Part shown: positions 43,470-52,239 of the stretch, piece after piece
Layout: every line of letters starts with the position of its first letter
Numbering within the stretch: the first letter of the stretch is position 1
NCBI RefSeq assembly: GCF_008801405.1
Contig: NZ_VZPV01000003.1
Coordinates: 478,712-542,711, forward strand
Origin: Ralstonia insidiosa
GTDB taxonomy: Bacteria > Pseudomonadota > Gammaproteobacteria > Burkholderiales > Burkholderiaceae
Direction: 5' to 3'
DNA length: 64,000 nt
Program-made: the position numbers and the translations under genes
The notes under the pieces: generated by a model
The model's input: the letters and a program-made list of their open reading frames with translations, nothing else
Databases searched by the model: none
What the model was told of the DNA's origin: nothing

Positions 43470-43641
43470 CTCTGGCGATGCTGGGTGGCATTGCTGACTT
43501 CCAGTACTGTCTGCGGCCGCGCGATCCGCTAGAACTGCGCCCGTCCTGACCGTATGGCTGGCCTGACAGAGCCAAACGCCCGCCAAGCGAGGCGCGGTAT
43601 CGACCACGTAACTCGGCTACATGGCGCAACCTGCGAAAGCC

Positions 43642-44469
43642 TCAGTTCAATTCGCCATACCCGCGCATGCGTGCCTCACGCGCCATCACGGCGATGGGCC
43701 GGTAGTGCGCCATCGTGCTTGGCACGATGTCTTCCAGCCGCAGCCGCGCGCGCAGGCCGGCGTCATCTTGCAAGGCCTCGCACATTGCCTGCCTCACGCG
43801 TGCCACCAGTGCATCTTCGGCTCGGCGCGATGCGATGAACGGCAGGCCGGCCACCCGCCGTGTCGAGCCGATCTGCCGAAGCCCCGCCACCAGTTCCGGC
43901 CTGTGCTCTGCAGCAAAGGCCAACGTCACGCAATCGATGGCCGCAACGTCGGCCTCGTCACTCGCCACAGCCGCCAGCGACCGCAGGTGCGAGCCCGTAT
44001 GCACCACGGCGCCGAAGAACCGCCCGCCGCGCACCAGCGGTGCCACAGCGTGCCGCAGCGCGTTCATCCCGCTGTGCGAATCGAGGCTGTTGCAGGCGGC
44101 GCGCGCGCCCCGGCATGCGGCCAACGTGGTGGGGCCATCTTTTGCTCGCACCACGAGCGCGCTGCTGTACTCCTCATGGTGGCAGCCGGGCACCGCAAAT
44201 CGCGGCGTGCCGATCAACCGCACCTGCGATGCCAGCCCACGGATCAGCGGATAGCCGCACGTCTGTGAGAGCAACATGTCGTCGCGCCGCCAAAACGCGT
44301 GCAGCGCATCGGGGCCGTCGCCAGGGTCCACGGTGTCCAGCATCACGGGGGCACTGCCGCGGCCCAATGCCTGGGCAGTGCGCTCGATCAGCATGGACCA
44401 ATCGTCCCGCAACGCGGGCGACACGTTGTACATCGGGAGGGCCGCGGCCCAGCGCTCAAGCTTTGCCAT
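43642..44469 (-). CDS. PhnD-like substrate-binding domain protein without signal peptide
   Basis: A 275-residue protein resembling the PhnD/phosphonate-binding family: MYNVSPALRDDW at the start, SQTCGYPLIRGL, the RGARAACNSLDSHSGMNALR segment and DVAAIDCVTLAF follow the order of that family. It lacks a signal peptide and no permease or ATPase is adjacent, so it may be a cytoplasmic or stand-alone binding protein. The ATG at 44469 overlaps the desaturase gene by 14 bp; another ATG is at 44478. Confidence 0.7.
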   Translation of the reverse strand: MAKLERWAAALPMYNVSPALRDDWSMLIERTAQALGRGSAPVMLDTVDPGDGPDALHAFWRRDDMLLSQTCGYPLIRGLASQVRLIGTPRFAVPGCHHEEYSSALVVRAKDGPTTLAACRGARAACNSLDSHSGMNALRHAVAPLVRGGRFFGAVVHTGSHLRSLAAVASDEADVAAIDCVTLAFAAEHRPELVAGLRQIGSTRRVAGLPFIASRRAEDALVARVRQAMCEALQDDAGLRARLRLEDIVPSTMAHYRPIAVMAREARMRGYGELN

Positions 44470-45454
44470 AGTCACCATCAGGATGTGCCGCGTAGGTATA
44501 CCGGTCGGTCGGGCCATGGAACAACGGATGCGCGACCGGCGCTGCTGCGCGCAACGCATAGCGGCTCAGCCATTCCCAGTAACCGCGCACATGGAACCCG
44601 CCGTTGCGCGCGAGGTAGTCGCCGGCACGGCGGCGGTAGACCCACGCCAATGCAAACCAGGGTACGCAAGGCAGGTCGTGATGCACAAGGTGGTAGTTGT
44701 TGTTGAGGAAGAGCAGCCGCCACGCCAGCCCGGCTTCGTTGATCACGCTGCTGGTTGCGTGGGCACCGCCGGCGCGATGCTCCTGGAAGGAACGGATCGC
44801 CGCCAGCGACAGCGCCGGGTAAGCCACGCCCACCAGCACCAGCCACGCCGGCATGCCGCAAGACGTCTGCAGCCAAGTCAGCAGTGCTACCACCGCGAGC
44901 CCATGGGCGATCCACATGCACCTGTCGCGCCCATCACCTGCGCGCAGCGTTGCGAAGGCATCGGCAGCCACGGCCAGGATCGAGAACGCGGGCTGCAGCA
45001 GCATCCGCCCCGCCAGCGTATTGCGTACGGCATACAGCTTGCGCGTCGCCGGGCTGGCGGCATGCCAATCGACAGCGTAGAGAAAGTAGCTCTCCGGGTC
45101 GGTATCGGGATGCGTCAGTTCAGCCTCGTGGTGCTGCAGATGCAAGCGCCGGTACAGACCATACGGCAGCCAGATGCCGAGCGGCGCGGCGCCCAGCAAC
45201 GCATTGAGCCACGGCAAGCGTGTCGGGTGGCCGTGCAGCAGCTCATGCTGCAACGACAGGTACCACGTGGTGCAGAGCGTCAGCAGCACACAGGCCAGCG
45301 GCAACCCAAGTTGGCGCGCATGTGTGGCAACGCCAAACCAAGCCGAATACACCACTGCGATCAGCAACCATGTCGGCAATTCTGTGCGCCAAACCCAGTG
45401 ACGGGCGGCATGCGCAAGCTCCGCGCGCTGTCGGTCGTCAAGGTAAGTGGCCAT
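44456..45454 (-). CDS. Membrane fatty acid desaturase
   Basis: Integral membrane desaturase (332 aa) with three histidine boxes that bind the di-iron centre: HELLHG near residue 70, HLQHH near residue 104 and HLVHH near residue 252. Hydrophobic helices lie between them. Introduces a double bond or hydroxyl into a lipid chain; acyl-lipid, carotenoid and alkane-type relatives cannot be told apart here. The ATG at 45454 is preferred over an upstream start at 45508. The end overlaps the PhnD-like gene, so the two are expressed together. Confidence 0.85.
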   Translation of the reverse strand: MATYLDDRQRAELAHAARHWVWRTELPTWLLIAVVYSAWFGVATHARQLGLPLACVLLTLCTTWYLSLQHELLHGHPTRLPWLNALLGAAPLGIWLPYGLYRRLHLQHHEAELTHPDTDPESYFLYAVDWHAASPATRKLYAVRNTLAGRMLLQPAFSILAVAADAFATLRAGDGRDRCMWIAHGLAVVALLTWLQTSCGMPAWLVLVGVAYPALSLAAIRSFQEHRAGGAHATSSVINEAGLAWRLLFLNNNYHLVHHDLPCVPWFALAWVYRRRAGDYLARNGGFHVRGYWEWLSRYALRAAAPVAHPLFHGPTDRYTYAAHPDGDYGKA

Positions 45455-45629
45455 GCATGTGAGCTCGCGCTGTGGAATGAAGGCACAGATTACGTGCCCA
45501 CCCTGCACGACCGGAACGAACGATTGCCGATAACGATATGTGGTGCTGCAGCCCAGCGCACATGGCGCCTGAAAACGTCTTTGATTCCTTGGAACGGTTC
45601 TTTACCGTGACGTGGAGCGCATCTGCGGC

Positions 45630-46985
45630 TCAGGCCACCTGCTGCGCCTGGGCCCGTGCGGGATGCTCGGGGCGACGCAGCCCCAAGTGCTCGCGCAGGG
45701 TCGTGCCAGCGTATTCACTGCGGAACAGGTTGCGCCGGCGCAGTTCGGGCAGTACGAGTTCGATGAAGTCGGTCAGCCCACCGGGCAGGATGGGCGCCAT
45801 GACGTTGTAGCCATCTGCGCCATGCGCCAGGAAGCGCTCTTCCAACGCATCGGCAATCTGCTCTGGCGTGCCAATCACCTGCCAGTGGCCGCGCGCGCCT
45901 GCCACGCGTTGGTAGAGCTGGCGAATGGTGAGCTGCTCGCGCCGCGCAAGGTCGAGCATCAGCGCCTGCCGGCTCTTGCTGCCGTTCGTTGCCTGCAGCT
46001 CTGGAATCGGGCCATCGAGCGGATAGCCCGACAGGTTGACGCCCGTCAGCCCGGAAACGAGTGCCAGGCCGACCACCGGATCGATCAGCGATTGCAGTGC
46101 CTCGAACTTCTCGCGCGCCTCGCTCTCACTGCGCCCCACCACCGGAAACACCCCCGGCATGATTTTCAGATCGTCGGGCGAGCGCCCATATCGGGCTAGC
46201 CGGCCCTTCAGATCGGCGTAGAACGCGACGGCATCGGCGAGCGTCTGCTGTGCGGTGAACACAACCTCACCGCTGCGGGCGGCAAGCTCCTTGCCGGGTT
46301 CGGAAGAGCCCGCCTGCACCACAACCGGATGCCCCTGTGGCGTGCGGGCCACGTTGAGCGGCCCGCGCACGCTGAAGTGCGCGCCCTTGTGCCCCAGCAC
46401 ATGTCGGCGCGACGGATCGTAGAACTGGCCGCCCGCCTTGTCGTACAGAAAGGCATCGTCGTCCCAGCTGTCCCACAGGCCCGTCACCACATCGGCAAAC
46501 TCTTCCGCGCGCTGGTAGCGCTCGGCATGCGCGAAGTGGTGGTCCCGGTTGAAGTTGAGTGCTTCGTACTCGCTGGACGAAGTGACCAGGTTCCACCCTG
46601 CCCGGCCGCCGGAGATGTGATCGAGCGATGCGAACTTGCGGGCGACATGGTAGGGCTCGTTGAAGCTGGTCGAGGCCGTACCGACGAGTCCGATGCGCTC
46701 CGTCACTGCCGCCAGCGCCGACAGCAGCGTGATCGGCTCAAACTGGGCTTGGTAGCTATGGGCCGTTCGGCTCAGGAAGGCCACATCGTCCCCGCGGGTG
46801 CCCACGCCGTCGGCCAGGAAGATCAAATCGAACTTGGCGGCCTCGGCAGCACGCGCCAGCGTAACGTAGTGCCGGAAGTCGATGCCGGCGTTGGCTTGGG
46901 TATCGGGATGTCGCCAGGCGGCAATATGGTGTCCGCCTGGGTACAGGAACGCGCCAAGGCGCAGTTGGTCAGTGCGTTGTGCCAT
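45630..46985 (-). CDS. FMNH2-dependent monooxygenase (NtaA/SnaA/DszA family)
   Basis: Luciferase-like flavin monooxygenase of 451 residues. LGAFLYPGGHHIAAWRHPD, the EAAKFDLIFLADG segment, HISGGRAGWNLVTSS, GHPVVVQAGSSEPGKELAA and a long C-terminal part are all characteristic. Family members cleave C-S or C-N bonds in sulfones, nitrilotriacetate and antibiotics. Third gene of the operon starting at 49634, 22 bp after the DszC-type gene. A neighbouring reductase is absent; msuE at 32 kb may serve. Confidence 0.9.
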   Translation of the reverse strand: MAQRTDQLRLGAFLYPGGHHIAAWRHPDTQANAGIDFRHYVTLARAAEAAKFDLIFLADGVGTRGDDVAFLSRTAHSYQAQFEPITLLSALAAVTERIGLVGTASTSFNEPYHVARKFASLDHISGGRAGWNLVTSSSEYEALNFNRDHHFAHAERYQRAEEFADVVTGLWDSWDDDAFLYDKAGGQFYDPSRRHVLGHKGAHFSVRGPLNVARTPQGHPVVVQAGSSEPGKELAARSGEVVFTAQQTLADAVAFYADLKGRLARYGRSPDDLKIMPGVFPVVGRSESEAREKFEALQSLIDPVVGLALVSGLTGVNLSGYPLDGPIPELQATNGSKSRQALMLDLARREQLTIRQLYQRVAGARGHWQVIGTPEQIADALEERFLAHGADGYNVMAPILPGGLTDFIELVLPELRRRNLFRSEYAGTTLREHLGLRRPEHPARAQAQQVA

Positions 46986-47007
46986 GGACAGTCTCCCGAT
47001 CGACAGT

Positions 47008-48225
47008 TCAGAAAATGCGGCCTTCCTTCAGGTGCTGCGTCTCGCCGGTCAGGTGGTAGGCACCTACCACGCGCGCCTTGTGCAGCAACGGGTTGTGGTT
47101 GAAGATCGTGCGCAGGTTGCGCCAGTGCCGGTCGAAGTTGTGCGTGCGCGCGGTCATCGAGGCGCCGCCGGCTTCGAACAATTGCTGCGCGGCATGCAGT
47201 GCCAGCTTGCTCACCACCAACTGTGTCTTTGCTGTGGCCAGCGCGCCTTCCAGCACCAGCGCGTCGGCGTCGGCTGCATCATGGCGGATGGCTTCGGACA
47301 AGCGATCCAGCACGCGCGCGTTCTCACGCACCAGGGCATCGATGGCATGGCTGTGGGCCGCCAGGTCGCCCACCACCTGCTGGATGAAGTGGTCGTCGCG
47401 CGCCGTAGGGGCGGGGCTGTGCAGCACTGGCCGCCCGTGATTGACCACATACCGCTGCGCATCGGCCACCACATTGCGCACGATGCCGGCCGCCACAGCC
47501 ACGAGGTGCAACTGGCGCAGCGCACCCGTATGGCGGCCGACCAGCGTGCTGGCGATGCGCGGGGCCACCTCGTCGGCCAGCACCTGCACGTGATCGAACA
47601 CGATGCTGCCGCTGGCGGTCATGCGCTGGCCCATGCCATCCCAGTCATCGACCACCTGCACCCCCGTGCGCGCCACGGGAATGATGATCTGCAGATCGGC
47701 GCCCGCCTCGTCGTGCACGTTGAAACGGCCATAGTCGGCAAATGCCGTGCCGGTGGTGTAGTACTTGCGGCCGCTCAGGCGGTAGTGCTCGCCATCGCGC
47801 TGGAGCGTGGTGGTGATCTCCCCCGGGCGCGACGTACCGCGCTCGGTAGAGCCACCGCCAAAGATGGCGCCGGCCAGCAGCCGATCGAGCTGCGTCTGGT
47901 GGAACGCCGTGAGCGGCGACAGGCGGATCACCTCCGTCAGGTCGTAGTGGATGCGCAGCGCGTGGGCCACGTTCGATTCGTGCGCAGCCAGCGTGGTAAT
48001 CGTCTCGAACAGATTGACGAGGGACCCACCGAGCCCGCCCCACTCCGCAGGAATACGCAGCAAACCCAGCCCAGACTCGCGAAAACGCGCGAAGCCCTCG
48101 TATGGCAATACACGCCGCACCTCGCGCGCGGCGGCATCTTCACCGATGCGCTCGGCCAGGGCCGGCAACGCGGCAATGGCATCCTGAAGCCGGTGATGGA
48201 GATGGAGATCGCGTGGTGTGTTCAT
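47008..48225 (-). CDS. Acyl-CoA dehydrogenase-fold flavin monooxygenase (DszC/SfnB type)
   Basis: A 405-residue DszC-type protein: RIPAEWGGLGGSLVNL, LSGRKYYTTGTAFADYG, DDWDGMGQRMTASGS and DRHWRNLRTIFNHNPLLHKARV match this branch of the acyl-CoA dehydrogenase fold. The ATG at 48225 is used; a GTG at 48264 is possible. Placed between two DszA-type monooxygenases, the trio recalls the stepwise S-oxidation and C-S cleavage of desulfurisation pathways. Confidence 0.86.
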   Translation of the reverse strand: MNTPRDLHLHHRLQDAIAALPALAERIGEDAAAREVRRVLPYEGFARFRESGLGLLRIPAEWGGLGGSLVNLFETITTLAAHESNVAHALRIHYDLTEVIRLSPLTAFHQTQLDRLLAGAIFGGGSTERGTSRPGEITTTLQRDGEHYRLSGRKYYTTGTAFADYGRFNVHDEAGADLQIIIPVARTGVQVVDDWDGMGQRMTASGSIVFDHVQVLADEVAPRIASTLVGRHTGALRQLHLVAVAAGIVRNVVADAQRYVVNHGRPVLHSPAPTARDDHFIQQVVGDLAAHSHAIDALVRENARVLDRLSEAIRHDAADADALVLEGALATAKTQLVVSKLALHAAQQLFEAGGASMTARTHNFDRHWRNLRTIFNHNPLLHKARVVGAYHLTGETQHLKEGRIF

Positions 48226-48290
48226 AAGGTCAAAACGATGCGGGTTGATCTGGAAACGGGGCACAACGAACGTGCCCAGCGGCTATGCGC

Positions 48291-49634
48291 CTATGCGGCA
48301 GCGCGTGTCTCCGCCTGACTGGCTGGCCGCGCCAACCCGAAGTGTTCGCGTAGAGTCCGGCCTGCGTAGTCGGTGCGGAAGATCCCGCGCCGCTGCAGGA
48401 TGGGCACAACCCCATCGACAAAATCCTGCAGCCCGCCGGGCAGCGCGTCGGGCATCAGGTTGAAGCCATCGGCCGCGCCATGGCGGAACCAGTGTTCGAT
48501 CTCGTCTGCGATCTGCTCGGGCGTGCCGACCAGGACACGGTGCCCACCGCCGCCGGCCAGTTCGCGGATGAGCGCGCGCACGGTCAGCCCCTGCTTGCGC
48601 GCCAGGGCCAGCGTGACGGTAAAGAACGTGTGATTGCCATTGCCGTTGTTGGGCAGCGGCAGATCGTCTGGCAGGCGCGCGTCGAGCTGGAGGCGATCCA
48701 CGGGAATACCGAGGATGCCGGCCAAGCGCGTGAGGCTGTAGTCCCACGGGATCAGGTCGACCAGTTGATCGCGCCGCGCGCGTGCCTGCGCCTCGGTGGC
48801 GCCGAGGATGGTGGTCAGGCCCGGCAGCACGCGGATCGCCTCCGCACCGCGCCCCAGTGCCTGCGCGCGTGCCTTGAGGCCGTGCGCGTAAGCCAGCGCC
48901 TCGTCAAAGCTCTGCGCCGCCGAGAACACCGCCTCGGCATGACGCGCCGCCAGTTCGCGGCCATCCGACGAAGCACCGGCCTGGACGAGCACCGGATGCC
49001 CTTGCGCCGAACGCGGCAGGTTCAGCGGCCCATGCACGCGGAAGAACGCGCCACGATGGGCAAGCGGCTGCACCTTGTTCGCATCCACGAAGCGCCCGCC
49101 GGCCTTGTCGCCGACAAAGGCATCGTCTGCCCAGCTGTTCCAGAGCGCCTTGACGACGCCCGTGAACTCATCTGCACGCGCGTAGCGTTCGGCATGGTCC
49201 GGCACGGCATCCAGACCGAAGTTGCGTGCCGATGGCAGATCCGCCGTTGTGACCACGTTCCAGCCCGCACGCCCGCCACTCACGTGATCGAGCGTGGCAA
49301 AGCGCCGGGCGATGTTGTAAGGCTCGTTGTAGCTGGTGGAGGCCGTGCCGATCAGGCCGATGTGCGTGGTCGCCGCCGCAATGCTGGCCAGCAGCACAGT
49401 CGGCTCCAGCGCGGTGATGGGCCGGAAATGGATCTGATCGACGATGGCCGCGTTGTCGGCCAGGAACACGGCATCAAACTTGGCGGATTCCGCAATCCGC
49501 GCCACGTTCACATAGTGCTGCACATCGACAAACGCAGCAGGGTCACTCTCGGCAAGCCGCCAGGCAGACGGCACAAACCCGGAGTGCAGGATGTTGACGT
49601 TCAGGTGCAGCTGGCGGACGTGCGAGTCGCTCAC
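48291..49634 (-). CDS. FMNH2-dependent monooxygenase (NtaA/SnaA/DszA family)
   Basis: A 447-residue paralogue of the enzyme at 45630: ESAKFDAVFLADNAAIV, HVSGGRAGWNVVTTAD, GHPVLVQAGASSDGRELAA and IADEIEHWFRHGAADGFNLMPD. It starts with GTG, preceded by GGAG at a good distance, and no ATG fits better. First gene of the three-gene operon and divergent from metQ, so both operons may share a sulfur-starvation control region (49635-49850), in which I see no defined site. Confidence 0.9.
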   Translation of the reverse strand: MSDSHVRQLHLNVNILHSGFVPSAWRLAESDPAAFVDVQHYVNVARIAESAKFDAVFLADNAAIVDQIHFRPITALEPTVLLASIAAATTHIGLIGTASTSYNEPYNIARRFATLDHVSGGRAGWNVVTTADLPSARNFGLDAVPDHAERYARADEFTGVVKALWNSWADDAFVGDKAGGRFVDANKVQPLAHRGAFFRVHGPLNLPRSAQGHPVLVQAGASSDGRELAARHAEAVFSAAQSFDEALAYAHGLKARAQALGRGAEAIRVLPGLTTILGATEAQARARRDQLVDLIPWDYSLTRLAGILGIPVDRLQLDARLPDDLPLPNNGNGNHTFFTVTLALARKQGLTVRALIRELAGGGGHRVLVGTPEQIADEIEHWFRHGAADGFNLMPDALPGGLQDFVDGVVPILQRRGIFRTDYAGRTLREHFGLARPASQAETRAAA

Positions 49635-49850
49635 GGCGTGCTCCGCTTATGGACAAGCGGTCACCTTACCGGCCCTGCCGCACAGCGCTAACGAAGCAAT
49701 CCTTGGTTCGATATGCGGATTGCCCACGCGCCCCGGGGCAGCCGCATCCGATGAATTTGCAAGCTCGGTTTTGTTCTTGGACCCATCAGACCGCCCGACC
49801 CTAGACTGGCAACTCGCTTCCTTGTCCAGAACATCGCCATCACCATCACC

Positions 49851-50672
49851 ATGAAACGACGCTCGCTCCTCCAAGCACTCCTGGCCACGATGGCCACTAT
49901 GGCCGCCATCACCCTCGGGGCCGGTCCCGCACTGGCGGCTGACAAGCCGATCAAGGTCGGCGTGCGCGGCGGTGTTGATGAAGAAATCTGGGAAGTGGTG
50001 ACCCGCGTGGCCGAGAAGCAGGGGCTCAAGGTGCAGCCCATTGTCATCACCGGCACGGCCAGCCCGAACGAGGCGCTCAACAACGGTGACCTGGATGCCA
50101 ACGCGTTCCAGCACATCCCATTCCTGCGCGACCAGATCAAGCAGCGCGGCTACAAGCTGGCGACGGTGGGCAATACGCTCATCTCGCCCATCGCCTTCTA
50201 TTCGCGCAAATACAAGTCGCTCGAGGCGTTGCCGGTCGGCGCACGTATCGGCCTGCCGAATGACCCGAGCAACCAGACCCGCGCGCTCGTCATCCTGCGT
50301 GACCACGGCCTGATCAAGCTGCGCGACGGCTTCGACCCGTATACCGGCACGGCAACGCTGGCTGACGTGACCGCCAATCCGAAGAAGCTCGAATGGGTGG
50401 AGAGCGCCTCGGTGGTGCTGGCGCGCTCATTGCCGGACGTGGATACCGCCGCCATCGTCAACACCTTTGCCTACCAGGCCGGCCTGATTGCCACACGCGA
50501 CGGCATTGCGGTGGAGAAGAAGGAGCACAACCCATACGTGAACATCATTGTCGTGCGCGAGCAGGACAAGAACGCCCCGTGGGTGGCACCGCTGGTGAAG
50601 GCCTATCAGTCGGAAGAGGTCCGGCAGTTCATCCTGAGCAAGTATCAAGGCTCGGTGATCCCGGCGTTTTGA
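49851..50672 (+). CDS. metQ: MetQ/NlpA-family substrate-binding protein
   Basis: Periplasmic binding protein of the NlpA family (273 aa). A signal peptide ends at ALAAD near residue 32 without a lipobox. IKVGVRGGVDEEIWEVV, VITGTASPNEALNNGDLDANAFQHIPFL and IGLPNDPSNQTRAL are typical of methionine-binding proteins. With metN and metI it forms a full importer. Next to sulfur-scavenging monooxygenases the ligand might be another sulfur compound. Confidence 0.88.
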   Translation: MKRRSLLQALLATMATMAAITLGAGPALAADKPIKVGVRGGVDEEIWEVVTRVAEKQGLKVQPIVITGTASPNEALNNGDLDANAFQHIPFLRDQIKQRGYKLATVGNTLISPIAFYSRKYKSLEALPVGARIGLPNDPSNQTRALVILRDHGLIKLRDGFDPYTGTATLADVTANPKKLEWVESASVVLARSLPDVDTAAIVNTFAYQAGLIATRDGIAVEKKEHNPYVNIIVVREQDKNAPWVAPLVKAYQSEEVRQFILSKYQGSVIPAF

Positions 50673-50719
50673 AACCAGGGCCGGGGGCACGCCCGGCCGC
50701 CTTTCGCAGAGCCAGCATC

Positions 50720-51580
50720 GTGACGCATCTCACCGCATTGCCAGACCGCCCGCCGCACATCACATTCGAGCGTGTCGACAAGACGTATCCCGGGGCGAGT
50801 GCACTGGCACTCGATGGCATCTCGTTCAACATTGCCCGCGGCGAGGTATTCGGCATCATCGGGCGCAGCGGCGCGGGCAAATCGACGCTGCTGCGCACGA
50901 TCAACATGCTCGAGCGCCCCGATGCAGGGCAGGTCCGCATCGACGGTGCCGATATCGGCGCCCTGGATGAAGACGGCCTGGTCACGCTGCGCCGTCGCAT
51001 CGGCATGATCTTTCAGCATTTCAACCTGCTCTCGGCCAAGACCGTGTTCGAGAACGTGGCCCTGCCCCTGCGCGTGGCAGGCGTGCCGCGCGATGCCATC
51101 GCCGCTCGCGTCACGGAGCTGCTTGATCTGGTCGGCCTCTCAGACAAGACACACGTCTATCCGGCCAAGTTGTCGGGCGGCCAGAAGCAGCGCGTGGGCA
51201 TCGCCCGTGCGCTCGTGCATCGGCCAGAGATCCTGCTGTGCGACGAGGCCACGTCCGCCTTGGACCCCGAGACCACGGAGCAGATCCTGGCGCTGCTGCG
51301 CGACATCAACCACCGCCTTGCACTGACGGTGGTGCTGGTTACGCACGATATGGCGGTGATCCGCGATGCTTGCGATCGCGTGCTGGTGCTCGATCACGGC
51401 CGCGTGGTCGAACACGGCACCGTCCACCACGTCTTTGCCGCACCCCAAGCCGAAGCCACGCTGGCGCTGCTGCGCCCGTTGCGCCAACGATGGGCCGCTT
51501 CAGCCGACAACGCATCGGTTGTGCGGACCACGCACACGCACCCACAAGACCGATCCGAACGCACCTACGCCCATGCTTGA
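50720..51580 (+). CDS. metN: Methionine-type ABC transporter ATP-binding protein
   Basis: ATPase of 286 residues, with Walker A GRSGAGKS near residue 49, signature LSGGQKQR, Walker B ILLCDEATSALDP. The Q-loop stands in MIFQHFNLLSAKTVFENVALPL, a MetN signature. The start is a GTG at 50720, 47 bp after metQ, with only a weak ribosome site. It lacks most of the C-terminal ACT-like regulatory domain of E. coli MetN (343 aa), so feedback inhibition by methionine may be missing. Confidence 0.88.
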   Translation: MTHLTALPDRPPHITFERVDKTYPGASALALDGISFNIARGEVFGIIGRSGAGKSTLLRTINMLERPDAGQVRIDGADIGALDEDGLVTLRRRIGMIFQHFNLLSAKTVFENVALPLRVAGVPRDAIAARVTELLDLVGLSDKTHVYPAKLSGGQKQRVGIARALVHRPEILLCDEATSALDPETTEQILALLRDINHRLALTVVLVTHDMAVIRDACDRVLVLDHGRVVEHGTVHHVFAAPQAEATLALLRPLRQRWAASADNASVVRTTHTHPQDRSERTYAHA

Positions 51581-52217
51581 AAAATACCTGCGCGCACTGG
51601 GCGAGACGCTGCTGATGGTCAGCAGTGCATGCCTGGTGGTCTTTGTCGTTGGCCTGACGCTGGCCATCGTGCTCACGCTAACGGCGCCGGGCGGTCTGCG
51701 GCCACGGCCCCGCCTGCATCGGACGCTGTCAGTGCTGGTCAATACCTTCCGCTCGATCCCGTTCATCATCCTGCTGGTGGCCATGCTGCCGGTCACGCGG
51801 CTGATTGTCGGCACCACGATGGGCACCTGGGCAGCGGTGGTGCCGCTGAGCGCCCATCTGATCCCGTTCTTCGCACGCGTTTCGCAAGTGGGGCTGAACG
51901 AGGTCGATCATGGCCTGGTGGAGGCTGCACGTGCCATGGGCTGCCGCCGTTGGCACATCGTGCGCCATGTGCTGTTGCCCGAGGCGCTACCGGCCCTTGT
52001 TGGCGGCGCGACCGTCACGGTCATCGCCATGATCGGCGCTTCTGCCATGGCCGGCGCCGTTGGCGCAGGCGGCCTGGGCGACCTGGCCATCCGCTACGGC
52101 TATGAGCGCTACGAAACCGCGGTCATGTTCAACGTGATCGCCATCCTGATTGTGCTGGTGACGCTGGTGCAACTGGGCGGGGAACGCCTGGCACGCCGGT
52201 TCGATCATCGTCTTTGA
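51573..52217 (+). CDS. metI: Methionine-type ABC transporter permease
   Basis: Permease of 214 residues with five hydrophobic helices. NTFRSIPFIILLVAMLP and the EAARAMGCRRWHIVRHVLLPEALPAL coupling segment match MetI. The ATG at 51573 overlaps metN by 8 bp. The stop is 22 bp from the converging binding-protein gene at 52240. Confidence 0.9.
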   Translation: MLEKYLRALGETLLMVSSACLVVFVVGLTLAIVLTLTAPGGLRPRPRLHRTLSVLVNTFRSIPFIILLVAMLPVTRLIVGTTMGTWAAVVPLSAHLIPFFARVSQVGLNEVDHGLVEAARAMGCRRWHIVRHVLLPEALPALVGGATVTVIAMIGASAMAGAVGAGGLGDLAIRYGYERYETAVMFNVIAILIVLVTLVQLGGERLARRFDHRL

Positions 52218-52239
52218 CCGGGCCCCAGCCGGCCCAAAC

